From Hypnocyclicus thermotrophus (GTDB taxonomy: Bacteria > Fusobacteriota > Fusobacteriia > Fusobacteriales > Fusobacteriaceae): 64,000 nucleotides of DNA. Both the position numbers and the translations under genes were made by a program. The number at the start of each line of letters is the position of its first letter. The first letter of the stretch is position 1. Of this stretch, positions 16,543 through 26,300 are shown piece by piece. The notes beneath the pieces are model-generated. The model saw only the letters and a program-made list of their open reading frames with translations. It was not told the DNA's origin and did not search any database. The DNA lies in assembly GCF_004365575.1 (NCBI RefSeq), contig NZ_SOBG01000006.1:62001-126000 (forward strand), written 5' to 3'.

Positions 16543-18554
16543 ATTAATACTATATCATATTTATTTAATTTTAATTCTGTTTTATTATCTATAATATTTA
16601 ATTTTTCTTTATTTTTTAGATTATTTCTAAATATTATTTCACTATTTTTATTTACATCTAATATTATTTTTTTTTCTTTTGAACTTTTATTTATAACTAA
16701 TTTTAAATCTTTCTTTTCTAAGATTATAATATCTTTATCATTACTATTTATTATTTTTGAAATTGTATCTAAAGAATTTTTTAATTCTTTTTTCAATTTT
16801 ATAATTTCTTTATAATAATTAAATATTTTGTCATTTGAAATTACCTTGTAATATATTTTTTTATTTACTTCATCTATTATAACTTTTTCATTTAATTTTG
16901 CTTTTATCTTTTCATATTTAAACAAATCATCACTTTCATCTAAATATATATATTCTTCTTCCCAAAGCATAGCTTTTCTATTTCTTGGAATATCTCCACC
17001 CCACATTCCTTTTTCATCCCCATAATAAATATCCAAATTTTTCCCTAGCCACATTTGTAAAAAAATTATTTGTTTTAACTCATTAATTTTATCTTCTAAA
17101 ATTAAATCTGGTCTTATTTCTAAAAAATTATCGCCTTTTATAGATTTATTATTATTATCATAAATATTATTATTAATAAGTGCTGAATATACTCTCTCTG
17201 TATATTCATCACTTATAATATCTATTTTATTATCCAAAAATTCATTAAAAATAATATTTGATAAATATTCCATTTTACTAATTTTATTTTTATAAAACTT
17301 CAAACTATTTATGACAAAATTATAATTTGTATTCTCATCACTTAATATTATTTTATAATTTAAATTTTCTTTTAAATAAGCTATTATTTCTTTATCACCA
17401 GAAATTCTAATCCCTAAAAGTTTACTATTTTCCCATTTTTTTAATGCTGTTAATAAATATTTTTTTACTTCTTCATTTTGTACATTTAAAATAGGTTTCC
17501 CAAGAGTATTTTTAAATTTCATATTTTTTATATTTGATATTATTCGTTCTTTTTTTATTTCTCCAGTTAAATCTTTATCTATTTTTTTAAATCCTTTTTT
17601 TATCTCATATATATAAAACCAATCAAAATATTTTGAATCTTTACCATTTTCTACTACATCTAAAAATGCAAAAAAATATTCTGATACATAATTTAAATTT
17701 ACATCTATTATAATATTAATATTATTCTCGTAAAAATCATTTATTAATTTTATAAAATCTTTATCAGAGTTTGTATAAATATTTTTTTCAAAATCTATAT
17801 TTTTAAAATCATTAATATCAAAATAATTTGGTGAAATGTATCTATAATCTATCACGTCACTTTTATCTGCTGAAAAAGAAATAAATGGTGAGGATAGTTC
17901 TACCGTATCTATATTTAAACCTTTAAAATAATTTCTTTTTTTATTAACTCCTATTAAATCACCACCATAAATAATATTATCTATTTCTCTTATATTATCT
18001 ATATTTTCTTCAAAATCTGTAACATTAAATTTTTCATTATAAAAATTTCCTTTTGCATTATATTTAGGATCATTTCTTCTATCTCCATTATAAAAACTAT
18101 CTATTTCTAATTTATATATAACATCTCCTAAAATTTTTAAATTGTTTTCTTGTATATTTTTTTCTAATTTAAATTTTTCTATATTATTATTTTCTTTTTT
18201 TATTCCAGTTTTGTCATAAAATCTTATAAGATTACCATCAATTATCTCAAAATAATATTCTATTGACTTTTCTAGATTAATATAATAATAATCATTTAAT
18301 CTATCGCTACTTAAATATTTTAATTTTAATTTTTGATTATCTGTTATCAAATAAACATTTTCTATATCATTTTTTTTTGTTTTAAATATTATATAAATAT
18401 TATTATTCTTATACTCTATTTTATGTGATAAATTATTTTCAAATATATATCCATCACCTTTTTTACTATTTTTAGGTACAAACTTATCAAAATTTTGTTT
18501 TTTTACACTAAAACATCCAGAAAATAGTAATAATAATAAAATTATTTTTTTCAT
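16530..18554 (-). CDS. GH13-like lipoprotein with degenerate active site
   Basis: 674 residues with a lipoprotein signal (LLLLLFSGCFS). The alpha-amylase family layout is clear: YKLEIDSFYNGDRRNDPKYN, YFKGLNIDTVELSSPFISFSADKSDVIDYRYISPNYF, FDWFYI, and DIYYGDEKGMWGGDIPRNRKAMLW. The catalytic positions are lost. Region I D-x-x-x-N-H reads DVNLNY (Tyr289). Region II G-x-R-x-D reads GIRIS (nucleophile Asp replaced by Ser385). The region IV His-Asp is replaced by DE in IISDEYTERV. It is probably a binding pseudoenzyme on the cell surface or periplasm. The ATG at 18554 has GGAGG 5 nt upstream; a TTG four codons earlier is less likely. It lies downstream of a glucan-binding-type lipoprotein. Confidence 0.8.
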   Translation of the reverse strand: MKKIILLLLLFSGCFSVKKQNFDKFVPKNSKKGDGYIFENNLSHKIEYKNNNIYIIFKTKKNDIENVYLITDNQKLKLKYLSSDRLNDYYYINLEKSIEYYFEIIDGNLIRFYDKTGIKKENNNIEKFKLEKNIQENNLKILGDVIYKLEIDSFYNGDRRNDPKYNAKGNFYNEKFNVTDFEENIDNIREIDNIIYGGDLIGVNKKRNYFKGLNIDTVELSSPFISFSADKSDVIDYRYISPNYFDINDFKNIDFEKNIYTNSDKDFIKLINDFYENNINIIIDVNLNYVSEYFFAFLDVVENGKDSKYFDWFYIYEIKKGFKKIDKDLTGEIKKERIISNIKNMKFKNTLGKPILNVQNEEVKKYLLTALKKWENSKLLGIRISGDKEIIAYLKENLNYKIILSDENTNYNFVINSLKFYKNKISKMEYLSNIIFNEFLDNKIDIISDEYTERVYSALINNNIYDNNNKSIKGDNFLEIRPDLILEDKINELKQIIFLQMWLGKNLDIYYGDEKGMWGGDIPRNRKAMLWEEEYIYLDESDDLFKYEKIKAKLNEKVIIDEVNKKIYYKVISNDKIFNYYKEIIKLKKELKNSLDTISKIINSNDKDIIILEKKDLKLVINKSSKEKKIILDVNKNSEIIFRNNLKNKEKLNIIDNKTELKLNKYDIVLIKTF

Positions 18555-18571
18555 TCCATCCTCCAATAAAT

Positions 18572-18602
18572 AAAAAAATTAGAAGACCCTTTAGAGTCTT
18601 CT
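18572..18602 (-). terminator. Terminator between the two glucan-type lipoprotein genes
   Basis: On the minus strand AGAAGAC pairs with GTCTTCT, then a T-run. It lies just after the upstream lipoprotein's stop and 18 bp before the start of the GH13-like gene, so the second gene may depend on partial read-through. Confidence 0.8.
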
Positions 18603-18605
18603 TAT

Positions 18606-19412
18606 TTATTTCACTTTTATTAATTCAATCTCAGCAAACTCTTCTTTTCCTTCTTCTGAAACATAATTTTTCATTAAAGAGTTATCACCTAAAATATCTA
18701 TTACATTACTATCTCCATTATAGTCTGTTCCACCACCAAAACTATTTAATCCCACAAATTCATCTACTTTAGTATTAAAAGTACCATTACTTGAGGTATC
18801 AAATCCCATACTAAATACTTGAATTCCTTTTAATTTATTAAAAGAAATTTTATCTTTTGACACAGATACTATAAATTTGTTTCCTTGAACATCAACATTA
18901 TCTGGATAAATTAATCCTTCTGTTATATTTTCATATCCAGTAGTATCATCTTTAACATCTGTATTTTCTTTTATAAATTTTGTTTTAAAATCTACGTTTC
19001 TTAAAGGGGCTACTACTATAACTTTATCCCATTTATCTTTTATTTTTAAGTTTCTTCCATAAATAGTATTGTAATATTTATTTTCATTAAAATTTAAATA
19101 TATATCAAACATTTGAGCTTCCCAACCAAAATCATTATTTGAATAATTATTAATAAAGCTTCCTACTGTAATAATAAAATTATATTCTTTTTTATTTTCT
19201 GTTATTTCTATTGAATTAATATCTAATGATTTCAAAGTATATTTTTTATCAGTTGGATATTTATAATTTCCATAACCATTATCATCATTTACTTTATCTT
19301 TGTAAAAAAATAAACTTTGACCCTGTGTATTATTTGTTTTAGTTTCTATAACACTACATGCACTAAGTGATAATATAGATAATGCTAATAATATTTTACT
19401 TACCTTCTTCAT
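18606..19412 (-). CDS. Lipoprotein with glucodextranase C-terminal-like binding module
   Basis: 268 residues with lipobox LSLSACS. The mature part opens with VNDDNGYGNYKYPTDKKYTLKSLDINSIEI, which follows the pattern D-x-x-G-D-D-x-G-x-G-x-Y-x-Y-P-T of the glucodextranase C-terminal family (Pfam Glucodextran_C). Later it has NNDFGWEAQMFDIYLNF and GLNSFGGGTDYNGDSNVIDIL, also typical of that module. In known enzymes this module is attached to a hydrolase; here it stands alone as a lipoprotein, next to a GH13-like lipoprotein. The pair may bind or present alpha-glucan. A consensus promoter at 19448-19476 and an AGGAGG site suggest high expression. Confidence 0.8.
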   Translation of the reverse strand: MKKVSKILLALSILSLSACSVIETKTNNTQGQSLFFYKDKVNDDNGYGNYKYPTDKKYTLKSLDINSIEITENKKEYNFIITVGSFINNYSNNDFGWEAQMFDIYLNFNENKYYNTIYGRNLKIKDKWDKVIVVAPLRNVDFKTKFIKENTDVKDDTTGYENITEGLIYPDNVDVQGNKFIVSVSKDKISFNKLKGIQVFSMGFDTSSNGTFNTKVDEFVGLNSFGGGTDYNGDSNVIDILGDNSLMKNYVSEEGKEEFAEIELIKVK

Positions 19413-19447
19413 GCTTTCCTCCTAAATGTTGCATTTTAAACATAACA

Positions 19448-19476
19448 ATTATATACTAAAGTTTTTTATCTGTCAA
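19448..19476 (-). promoter_or_regulatory. Consensus sigma-70 promoter of the glucan-type lipoprotein gene
   Basis: TTGACA, 17 nt, TATAAT on the minus strand: a perfect match to both boxes, 36 bp before the start at 19412. Confidence 0.88.
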
Positions 19477-19481
19477 AAAAA

Positions 19482-20081
19482 TTAAGCTTTTATTCTGTCT
19501 AATTTTTCTTCACTTATTAAATACTCCATTATTATAGGAGTTTTTTCTTGGATTTCAATTAAAAATTCTTTTAATTGAAATTTAAAAAATATTAATAATT
19601 GTTTCTTTTTCCCTTTTTCTACATATTCTAAAAAAGTATTAAAAATATCTTCAAATTTTAAATAAGTTTCTTCTATCCCCAACTCTCTAAAACTAATATT
19701 ACTCAAGTTTAAAACAGAAGAAAAAACATTAAATATCCATTCAAGTCCATCAATATTATCTTTTAAATATTTATCTAACTCTTCTTCTATATTATTTGCT
19801 AAATCTATATTATATAAATTCTTAATAAATTTTTTTAAAAAAACTTCCATTTCATTTACTGTTTCTATAAGTAAAATTTTAGTTTTTTTACTATTTATTT
19901 CTATTGTCAATATTTTAGTTATATCTACTTCTGCATTTTCCCTCACATTCATTCCATCTACTATAATTTCATTTATAATTCTGTTTTGTTCACTTAATAT
20001 TTTACTTATTTGACTTAAAATACTCTTAAAGTTATCTATCTTTACTAAATTAATTTTTTGATTATCTAAAATTATATCCAT
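19482..20081 (-). CDS. Unknown protein encoded after fliD
   Basis: 199 residues, acidic and helical, with no cysteine-rich or membrane part. I do not recognise a domain. It starts 10 bp after the fliD stop and must be cotranscribed. In many flagellar operons fliD is followed by small export chaperones (FliS, FliT), so a chaperone-like role is possible, but this protein is longer than both and shows no similarity that I can point to. Confidence 0.7.
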   Translation of the reverse strand: MDIILDNQKINLVKIDNFKSILSQISKILSEQNRIINEIIVDGMNVRENAEVDITKILTIEINSKKTKILLIETVNEMEVFLKKFIKNLYNIDLANNIEEELDKYLKDNIDGLEWIFNVFSSVLNLSNISFRELGIEETYLKFEDIFNTFLEYVEKGKKKQLLIFFKFQLKEFLIEIQEKTPIIMEYLISEEKLDRIKA

Positions 20082-20091
20082 AATTTACTCC

Positions 20092-22191
20092 CTATAAACC
20101 TGCTATTTGTCCATTTAACCAACTACTAAGTGATTTACTATTTTGTAAAGCACCCTCCATTGAACCAAACTGTGCTTTATATACATCTTCTTTTCTAGTT
20201 ATTCTTTCATTTGTTTCATCTATCCAATCGTTAATTGTATCTATTCTTTCATCATAATATTTTAATCTGTTTTTTAACGTTCCTCCATATCTTGTATATG
20301 GTGCTAAAAATGCTTCCATTCTTCTAGAAATCCCTTCATCTGTTCCTATTTTTTTTGTAGTTGATACTTTTTTAGATTCAACATATATTTTTTCTCCTTT
20401 TTTAGGAGGTGTCCCAAATTCTATCTTACCAGTAACATCATCTATTATTACTGCATTTGGTGGTAATTTCTTACCTAATTTTGCTAACGCTTCATCTTTT
20501 GTTTTTACATCGCCATTAATAATATATTTTATTAAATCAAGTCTAGAAACTGTATATTTATATAATTCACTTTTTTTAATTATAGGATTTTTTTGGTTAT
20601 CTAAAGAATAACTTTTATCTCCTACAACAACTCTTATATCTTCTATTTCTCCTGGAAGTGGTTCTGTTGGATCAAATACAGTTTTACTTCCATTTCCTAT
20701 ACCTAAATCTACCGGTTTTGCATCATTTGCTTTTTGAGTAAACAATTTTTTTATTTCAAGTGGCTTTTCAGCTATTGCTTGTCTTAATTTTGATTCATTA
20801 ATTGTTAACTTTCCACTTTTAGCATCTGTTTCTACTCCAATTAAAGCTAATTGATTATACTTATCCTCAATACCATTTACACTGGCTGTCATTTTATTTC
20901 TTAAATTTACAAGTAAAGAAGTCGCAGTTGTATCCCCTTGCAATATACCATCTTTTTTTGTTTTTTCTTCTATTATATCTACTACTTGATTATATGAATA
21001 TAATAAATTAGCTATTTCTTCTAATGCAGCATCTGTATTATAATCTACTTTTATAGTTACTTTTTCTCCATCCTTAGTTTCATTTTTTAAATTTATTTTA
21101 AGCCCCTCTAATTCTATACTATTTGAATTTCTTTCATATGTTACTCCATCCATTTTAAAGCTTGCTTTTTGTCCTTTAAAAAGTGATCTAACCTTATCCC
21201 TTCCACTTTTTGTCTGTTGCATTACTTTTAATTTTTTTAATAGTCCACTATTATCATTTTCTATTATCATATCTTCTCCAGGAATAGTAGATATGAAACT
21301 TATTTTTTTAGATCCTTCATCATAAACTGCTTTTACATTTGCTCCAGAATTATTTACTTTACTTATTATACTTTTAAGACTATCTCTTGTTGGATCTACA
21401 TTAAATGTGTATCCATTTATTGTGAAATATCCATTTTTTACATCATTAAAATAATCCGAATCTTTTAAAAGTTTAAAACTTTCTGGTTTTACTCCATTTT
21501 TTATCTCTTTTCCGTTATATTGATCAAGGCCTAATTCTCTTAAAAAACCTCTATCTTTTGCTTCTATTTTTATTGCTGATGTTTCATCTTTTGATTCAAA
21601 TATAATTCTTCTTCTCTTTGAATCATACATTGCTTTTACCCCAGCATTGGATTGATTTATCTTATTTAAAAATAATCCAACTGTATCTTCTGGAGTTACA
21701 TTTATATCTACTCCATTTATTTTAAAACCAATATTTGAGTAATCTGTTTTATTTATAAAACTAAAAAATACATCTAAAAATTTATCATTTGGATTTTTTA
21801 TCCCTGTACGGCTACTAATAATAGTAGAATTTCTACCTTCTTTAAGTGGTAATCCTTCTCTTGAACTTACTTGTGCTGGTTTTGCAAGGTGTATATCTTC
21901 TATTACATATACTCCATTTTTTACATTTGTTGCTGCCTCTGCACTTACTAAAGTTTCATCACTTACTGATGTTTCTTTATTATTAAATTTAGAACTTGTA
22001 TTTAATGTTTGTGCTGCTATTTTTACAGCATTAATTTTCTTTTCTATATCTGCCCATTCTTTTTTTTGCTCTTCTAATTTACTAATTTCTTTCTTTTTTG
22101 TCTCAATAGGTTTTTTCTCTACTTCAACTAATTTTTTAACCATACTATTTGTATCCATTCCAGATGCTAATCCGGTTAATTGTATCCCCAT
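20092..22191 (-). CDS. fliD: Flagellar filament cap protein FliD (HAP2)
   Basis: Cap protein that folds flagellin at the filament tip, 699 residues. It opens with the FliD signature GIQLTGLASGMDTNSMVKKLVEVEKKP and ends with the helical ILNDWIDETNERITRKEDVYKAQF-type segment and LNGQIAGL. Two FliD-like internal repeats (around DFFF...INGVDINVTPEDTVGLFLNKIN and FTINGYTFNVDPTRDSLKSIISKVN) fit the FliD D2/D3 region. The ATG at 22191 follows GGAAGGAGAG; an in-frame TTG six codons upstream is the alternative. A sigma-28-like promoter lies 40 bp upstream. It is the only flagellar structural gene here, so the organism should carry the rest elsewhere. Confidence 0.93.
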   Translation of the reverse strand: MGIQLTGLASGMDTNSMVKKLVEVEKKPIETKKKEISKLEEQKKEWADIEKKINAVKIAAQTLNTSSKFNNKETSVSDETLVSAEAATNVKNGVYVIEDIHLAKPAQVSSREGLPLKEGRNSTIISSRTGIKNPNDKFLDVFFSFINKTDYSNIGFKINGVDINVTPEDTVGLFLNKINQSNAGVKAMYDSKRRRIIFESKDETSAIKIEAKDRGFLRELGLDQYNGKEIKNGVKPESFKLLKDSDYFNDVKNGYFTINGYTFNVDPTRDSLKSIISKVNNSGANVKAVYDEGSKKISFISTIPGEDMIIENDNSGLLKKLKVMQQTKSGRDKVRSLFKGQKASFKMDGVTYERNSNSIELEGLKINLKNETKDGEKVTIKVDYNTDAALEEIANLLYSYNQVVDIIEEKTKKDGILQGDTTATSLLVNLRNKMTASVNGIEDKYNQLALIGVETDAKSGKLTINESKLRQAIAEKPLEIKKLFTQKANDAKPVDLGIGNGSKTVFDPTEPLPGEIEDIRVVVGDKSYSLDNQKNPIIKKSELYKYTVSRLDLIKYIINGDVKTKDEALAKLGKKLPPNAVIIDDVTGKIEFGTPPKKGEKIYVESKKVSTTKKIGTDEGISRRMEAFLAPYTRYGGTLKNRLKYYDERIDTINDWIDETNERITRKEDVYKAQFGSMEGALQNSKSLSSWLNGQIAGL

Positions 22192-22231
22192 TTTCGACTC
22201 TCCTTCCAAAAAACCTTTTTATTCATTTCTT

Positions 22232-22259
22232 TTATCGTCTTTTTTTTTCTTTTTCTTTA
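22232..22259 (-). promoter_or_regulatory. Sigma-28 (FliA/SigD)-like promoter of fliD
   Basis: On the minus strand TAAA, 16 nt spacer, GACGATAA. The known consensus is TAAA, about 15 nt, GCCGATAA, so the -10 differs at one base and the spacing by one. The spacer is almost pure A/G. It lies 40 bp before fliD and behind a strong terminator, so the match is in the expected place. Confidence 0.65.
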
Positions 22260-22261
22260 AC

Positions 22262-22307
22262 AAAATATAAAGACTAGAAACATTATGATTTCTAGTCTTT
22301 ATATTTT
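22262..22307 (-). terminator. Long-stem terminator overlapping the end of the HD-GYP gene
   Basis: Perfect 19-bp inverted repeat (22262-22280 with 22289-22307) with an 8-nt loop; the TAG stop at 22292 lies within the stem. The T-rich flank on the minus strand supports termination. It insulates fliD from the upstream signalling operon. Confidence 0.8.
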
Positions 22308-23377
22308 TTAGCAATCGTTTTAAAAACTTCTTCTAAAACTATAAAAGCTTCTACTATATCAGGATCAAAATGCTTTCCTTTTCCCTCTAATATAATCTCT
22401 TTTGCTTTTTCATGAGAAAAAGCAGGCTTATAGATTCTCTTAGATATAAGAGCATCATACACATCTGCTAATGCCATTAATCTCCCTGAAACTGGTATTT
22501 CTTCTCCTTTTAACCCTCTTGGATAACCAGTTCCATCCCATTTTTCATGATGTGTATATGCTATTTCCATAGCATAATGTAAAAAACTTTCTCCATTTAA
22601 TGCTTTATCTGCTTTTAAAAGAGCATCTCTACCATATATAGTATGTTTTTTCATTTCTTCAAACTCTTCAAAAGTAAGCTTTCCTGGTTTTAATAAAATT
22701 TTATCTGGAACACCTACTTTCCCTATATCATGAAGTGGTGCCGATTTAAATATATATTTAATTACTTTTTCATCTTTTAATTCCTTATATTTAAAATTAT
22801 CCCTTAAATATTCAGCTAAAACTTTTACATAATATTGAGTTCGTAAAATATGTTCTCCTGTTTCATTATCACGAGTTTCAGCAAGTGAAGCTAGAGTTCT
22901 TATTGTTAAATCTTCTGTTTGTGCTATTTTTTCTGTTCTTCTTTCTACTTCTTTTTCTAAATATTTATTTTGTTTTTCTAATTTTTCGTTTGCTATTTTT
23001 AGCATAAGATGAGTTTTTACTCTAGCTTTTACTATTTCTGGATTTACAGGTTTATTAATATAATCTACTGCTCCTAATGAAAATCCATAGGTTTCATCTT
23101 CTACATCTGTTTTAGCTGTAATAAATATTATAGGTATATTTTTACTCCTATAGTCTTGTTTTAATATTTTACATACTTCATAACCATCCATTTCTGGCAT
23201 CATTACATCTAAAAGAATTAAGTCTGGTGGATTATCAGAAAAGACTTTCTCTAATACTTTTTTACCATTTAATGCAAAAGTTCTTTTATATTCATTTAAT
23301 ATTCCTCCTAAAACGTCTATATTTTCCGGAGTATCATCTACAATTAATATCTTTTGATTTTTTAATAGCTCATCCAT
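22292..23377 (-). CDS. Response regulator with HD-GYP phosphodiesterase domain
   Basis: 361 residues: a receiver domain (LIVDDTPEN, phosphoacceptor Asp in LILLDVMMPEMDGYEV, Lys in NKPVNPE), a short coiled linker and an HD-GYP domain with APLHDIGKVGVPD, HTIYGRD, THHEKWDGTGYPRGLKGEEIP and LMALADVYDALIS. All metal ligands of the family are present, so cyclic-di-GMP (or cGAMP) hydrolysis is expected. ATG at 23377 follows AGGTG; the GTG three codons earlier would overlap the kinase gene. It is 5 bp after the giant hybrid kinase gene, which is its likely phosphodonor. Confidence 0.93.
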   Translation of the reverse strand: MDELLKNQKILIVDDTPENIDVLGGILNEYKRTFALNGKKVLEKVFSDNPPDLILLDVMMPEMDGYEVCKILKQDYRSKNIPIIFITAKTDVEDETYGFSLGAVDYINKPVNPEIVKARVKTHLMLKIANEKLEKQNKYLEKEVERRTEKIAQTEDLTIRTLASLAETRDNETGEHILRTQYYVKVLAEYLRDNFKYKELKDEKVIKYIFKSAPLHDIGKVGVPDKILLKPGKLTFEEFEEMKKHTIYGRDALLKADKALNGESFLHYAMEIAYTHHEKWDGTGYPRGLKGEEIPVSGRLMALADVYDALISKRIYKPAFSHEKAKEIILEGKGKHFDPDIVEAFIVLEEVFKTIAKKYKD

Positions 23378-23382
23378 AGTCT

Positions 23383-26300
23383 TCACCTACTAATAGTTAA
23401 TATTTTTTTTAATTTTTCTAATGCTTTATCAAATTCATAATTATTTATTAAGACTTTTATTAAATTAATTTCATTTTTATCAAACTCTCCGAAATCAATT
23501 GACTCAAAATAATCAACTGCATCCATATCTTCTTCTTCTAGCATTTTTATCAATTTTTCATAATTATTTATTTTTTCTTTTGGCTTTTCATCTTCTTTTT
23601 CTTTCTCTTTTTCTAAATAATTTTCTATTTCTTTATAAGTTTTTTCATAAATTTCTAAAAATTCTTCAAAATTTTCTTTTAATTTATTAGGATTCTTTTC
23701 TTTTATTGAGCTTTCTACTTCTTTACATATATTACTTAATTTATTAGCGGATATATTAGCAGATACTCCTTTTAAAGTATGAATTAATTTAGAAAGATTT
23801 TTAAAATTATTTGTATTATATTCTCTTTTTAACTCTAATTCTGTATTAAAATTATTTTTAATAAATTTTTCTAGTATATCTTTATAAAGTTTTAAATTAC
23901 CTATTCTTTTTATTCCCTCTACATAATTTAAATATTTGAAATCTATTTCTATTTCTTTTTTTATATTTTTTTCAAGGTCAATATCATCTATTTTTAATAT
24001 CTTATCTTTTCCTACCCAGTTTGATATTATTTTTATCATTTTTTCAGGAACTATCGGTTTACTTATATACCCATTCATCCCTGCAGCAATACACTTTTCT
24101 TTTACTCCTGATATAGCATCAGCTGTAAGTGCTATAATTGGTATATCTACTCCTATTAATCTTAATTCTCTTGTAGCTTCTATTCCATCCATTATTGGCA
24201 TCTGTAAATCCATTAGTATAATATCATATTTATTTTCTGTTACTTTCTCTATTACTTTTTTACCATTATCTACTACATCTACCATAAATCCTTTTTTTTC
24301 TAGTATTTCTTTTGCTACTACTTGATTTATTTCATTATCTTCAGCAAGAAGTACATTAACTCCATTTGCTATATAAGTAGATTTTACTATTTTATTATGT
24401 TTCTTAAATTTTTCAAAAATATTAATTATTGAATCAAATATTGTAGATTCTGTAATTGGCTTTAATAAAATATCATCTACTTCTATTTTTAATGTATTAT
24501 TTTTTTGATATTCTAAACTTTCATTATAATTCATAAGACATAAAATTTTTAATTCTTTATTTTTATTTTTTATATTTTTTAATATTTTTTTTGAGATATT
24601 TTTTATCAGATCATATTCTATTATTATTAATTTATAATTACTCTCTTTTATATAGATAAAAAATTCTTCATCATTTATAGCTGTATCTATCTTAAATCTA
24701 AATCTTTTCAAATACATTGTTAATACTTTTGCTATATTAATATTTTTTTCAAATAATAAAACTCCTATTTCTTCTAAATTTATACTTGGTAAAACATAAT
24801 CTGTTTTTTTTCTAAAACTTTTTAAAAATCTAATTGTAAATGTAAATTTTGTCCCCTTATTTTTTTCACTTTCAACAAATATTTTACCTCCCATAAGCTC
24901 TACAAGTCGTTTTGAGATTGTTAATCCTAGTCCTGTTCCGCCGTATTTTCTAGTAATACTAGTATCTTCTTGGGTAAATGGAGAAAATAATTCATTTAAA
25001 TATTTTTCATCTATTCCTATTCCAGTATCTTCTACTTCAAATTTTAATATCAAAAATTCTCCATACTCTTTTTCTTTTTTTATTCTTATATTTACTTCTC
25101 CACTTTCAGTAAATTTAATAGCATTATTAGATAAATTTAATAATATTTGCCCAACTCTAGTAGGATCTCCCACCACATAGTCTGGTACATCTAAATGTTT
25201 TTCTATTATTATTTCTAATTTTTTATTTTGTAATTTTATACTTAATATATTTGATATGTTTTCTAATATTTTATTTATATTAAATTCTGTATTTTCTAGT
25301 GTGAGCTTAGAAGCTTCAATTTTTGAAAAATCAAGTATATCATTTATTATTCCCAATAAATTATTTGATGCTTGTTCAACCTTTTTTACGTAATCTATCT
25401 GTTTTCTAGTAAGTGTTGTATTCATTAAAAGATGAGTTATTCCTATTATTGCATTCATTGGAGTACGTATTTCGTGGCTCATATTAGCCAAAAAACTACT
25501 TTTAGCTTTATTAGCTAGTTCAGCTTTTTTCTTTGCTTCTTTTAATCTTTCTTCCATTTCTTTTCTAACAATCGCATTTGCAAAAATATCCCCAAATATT
25601 TTTAATACCGACATATCTTCTTTCGACCAAACTTTATTTTTATTTACTGTATCACAAGCAACAAATCCCATTAATTCATTCCCATATCTTATTGGTACAC
25701 AAAGAAGTGATTTTATATTTGCTTGTAATAAATACTCTTTTTCAATTCCTTTTTCCATTTTGTTTATATTTGTTATATAAATATTTCTAAACTTTTCAAA
25801 ATTTTCCATAAAATAAGAAAATGGAAATACACCTTTTAATATATCAATATTTGAATCTATACCTTTTTTTCTCCATTCATAATGATTATAAATATGCTGT
25901 TTTGATTTTGAAAATAAAAATAAATACGCTCTATCTACATCTATAAATTCACCTAATTTTTCAAGACCATATCTTATCTCTTTATCAATATTTTTTCTAG
26001 TATATATAACAATATGTGTAGAAATATCTGCAAAAAGTTTTTCTATTGCTATTTGATATTTTGTTTCTTTTTCTACCTCTTTTTCTGAAGTAATATCAAA
26101 TATATATATAGCTATATACATATTTGATACTCTTTTCATATGTATTTTCAACCATTTTTTTTCTCCTTTAGCTGTTAAAAAATCTATTTCTTGTTTATGT
26201 TCGCCCGATAAAAATCCTATTGTAAGTTGTTCATTTATTACATTAAATATATTTTTGTCAATTATTACTTCTCTAAAAAATCTTCCAATTAAATCTTCTT

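Noticed and set aside
23499-24325. Plus-strand frames inside the hybrid kinase gene
   Set aside because: They are shadows on the opposite strand of a gene with clear receiver and Hpt motifs in the minus frame.
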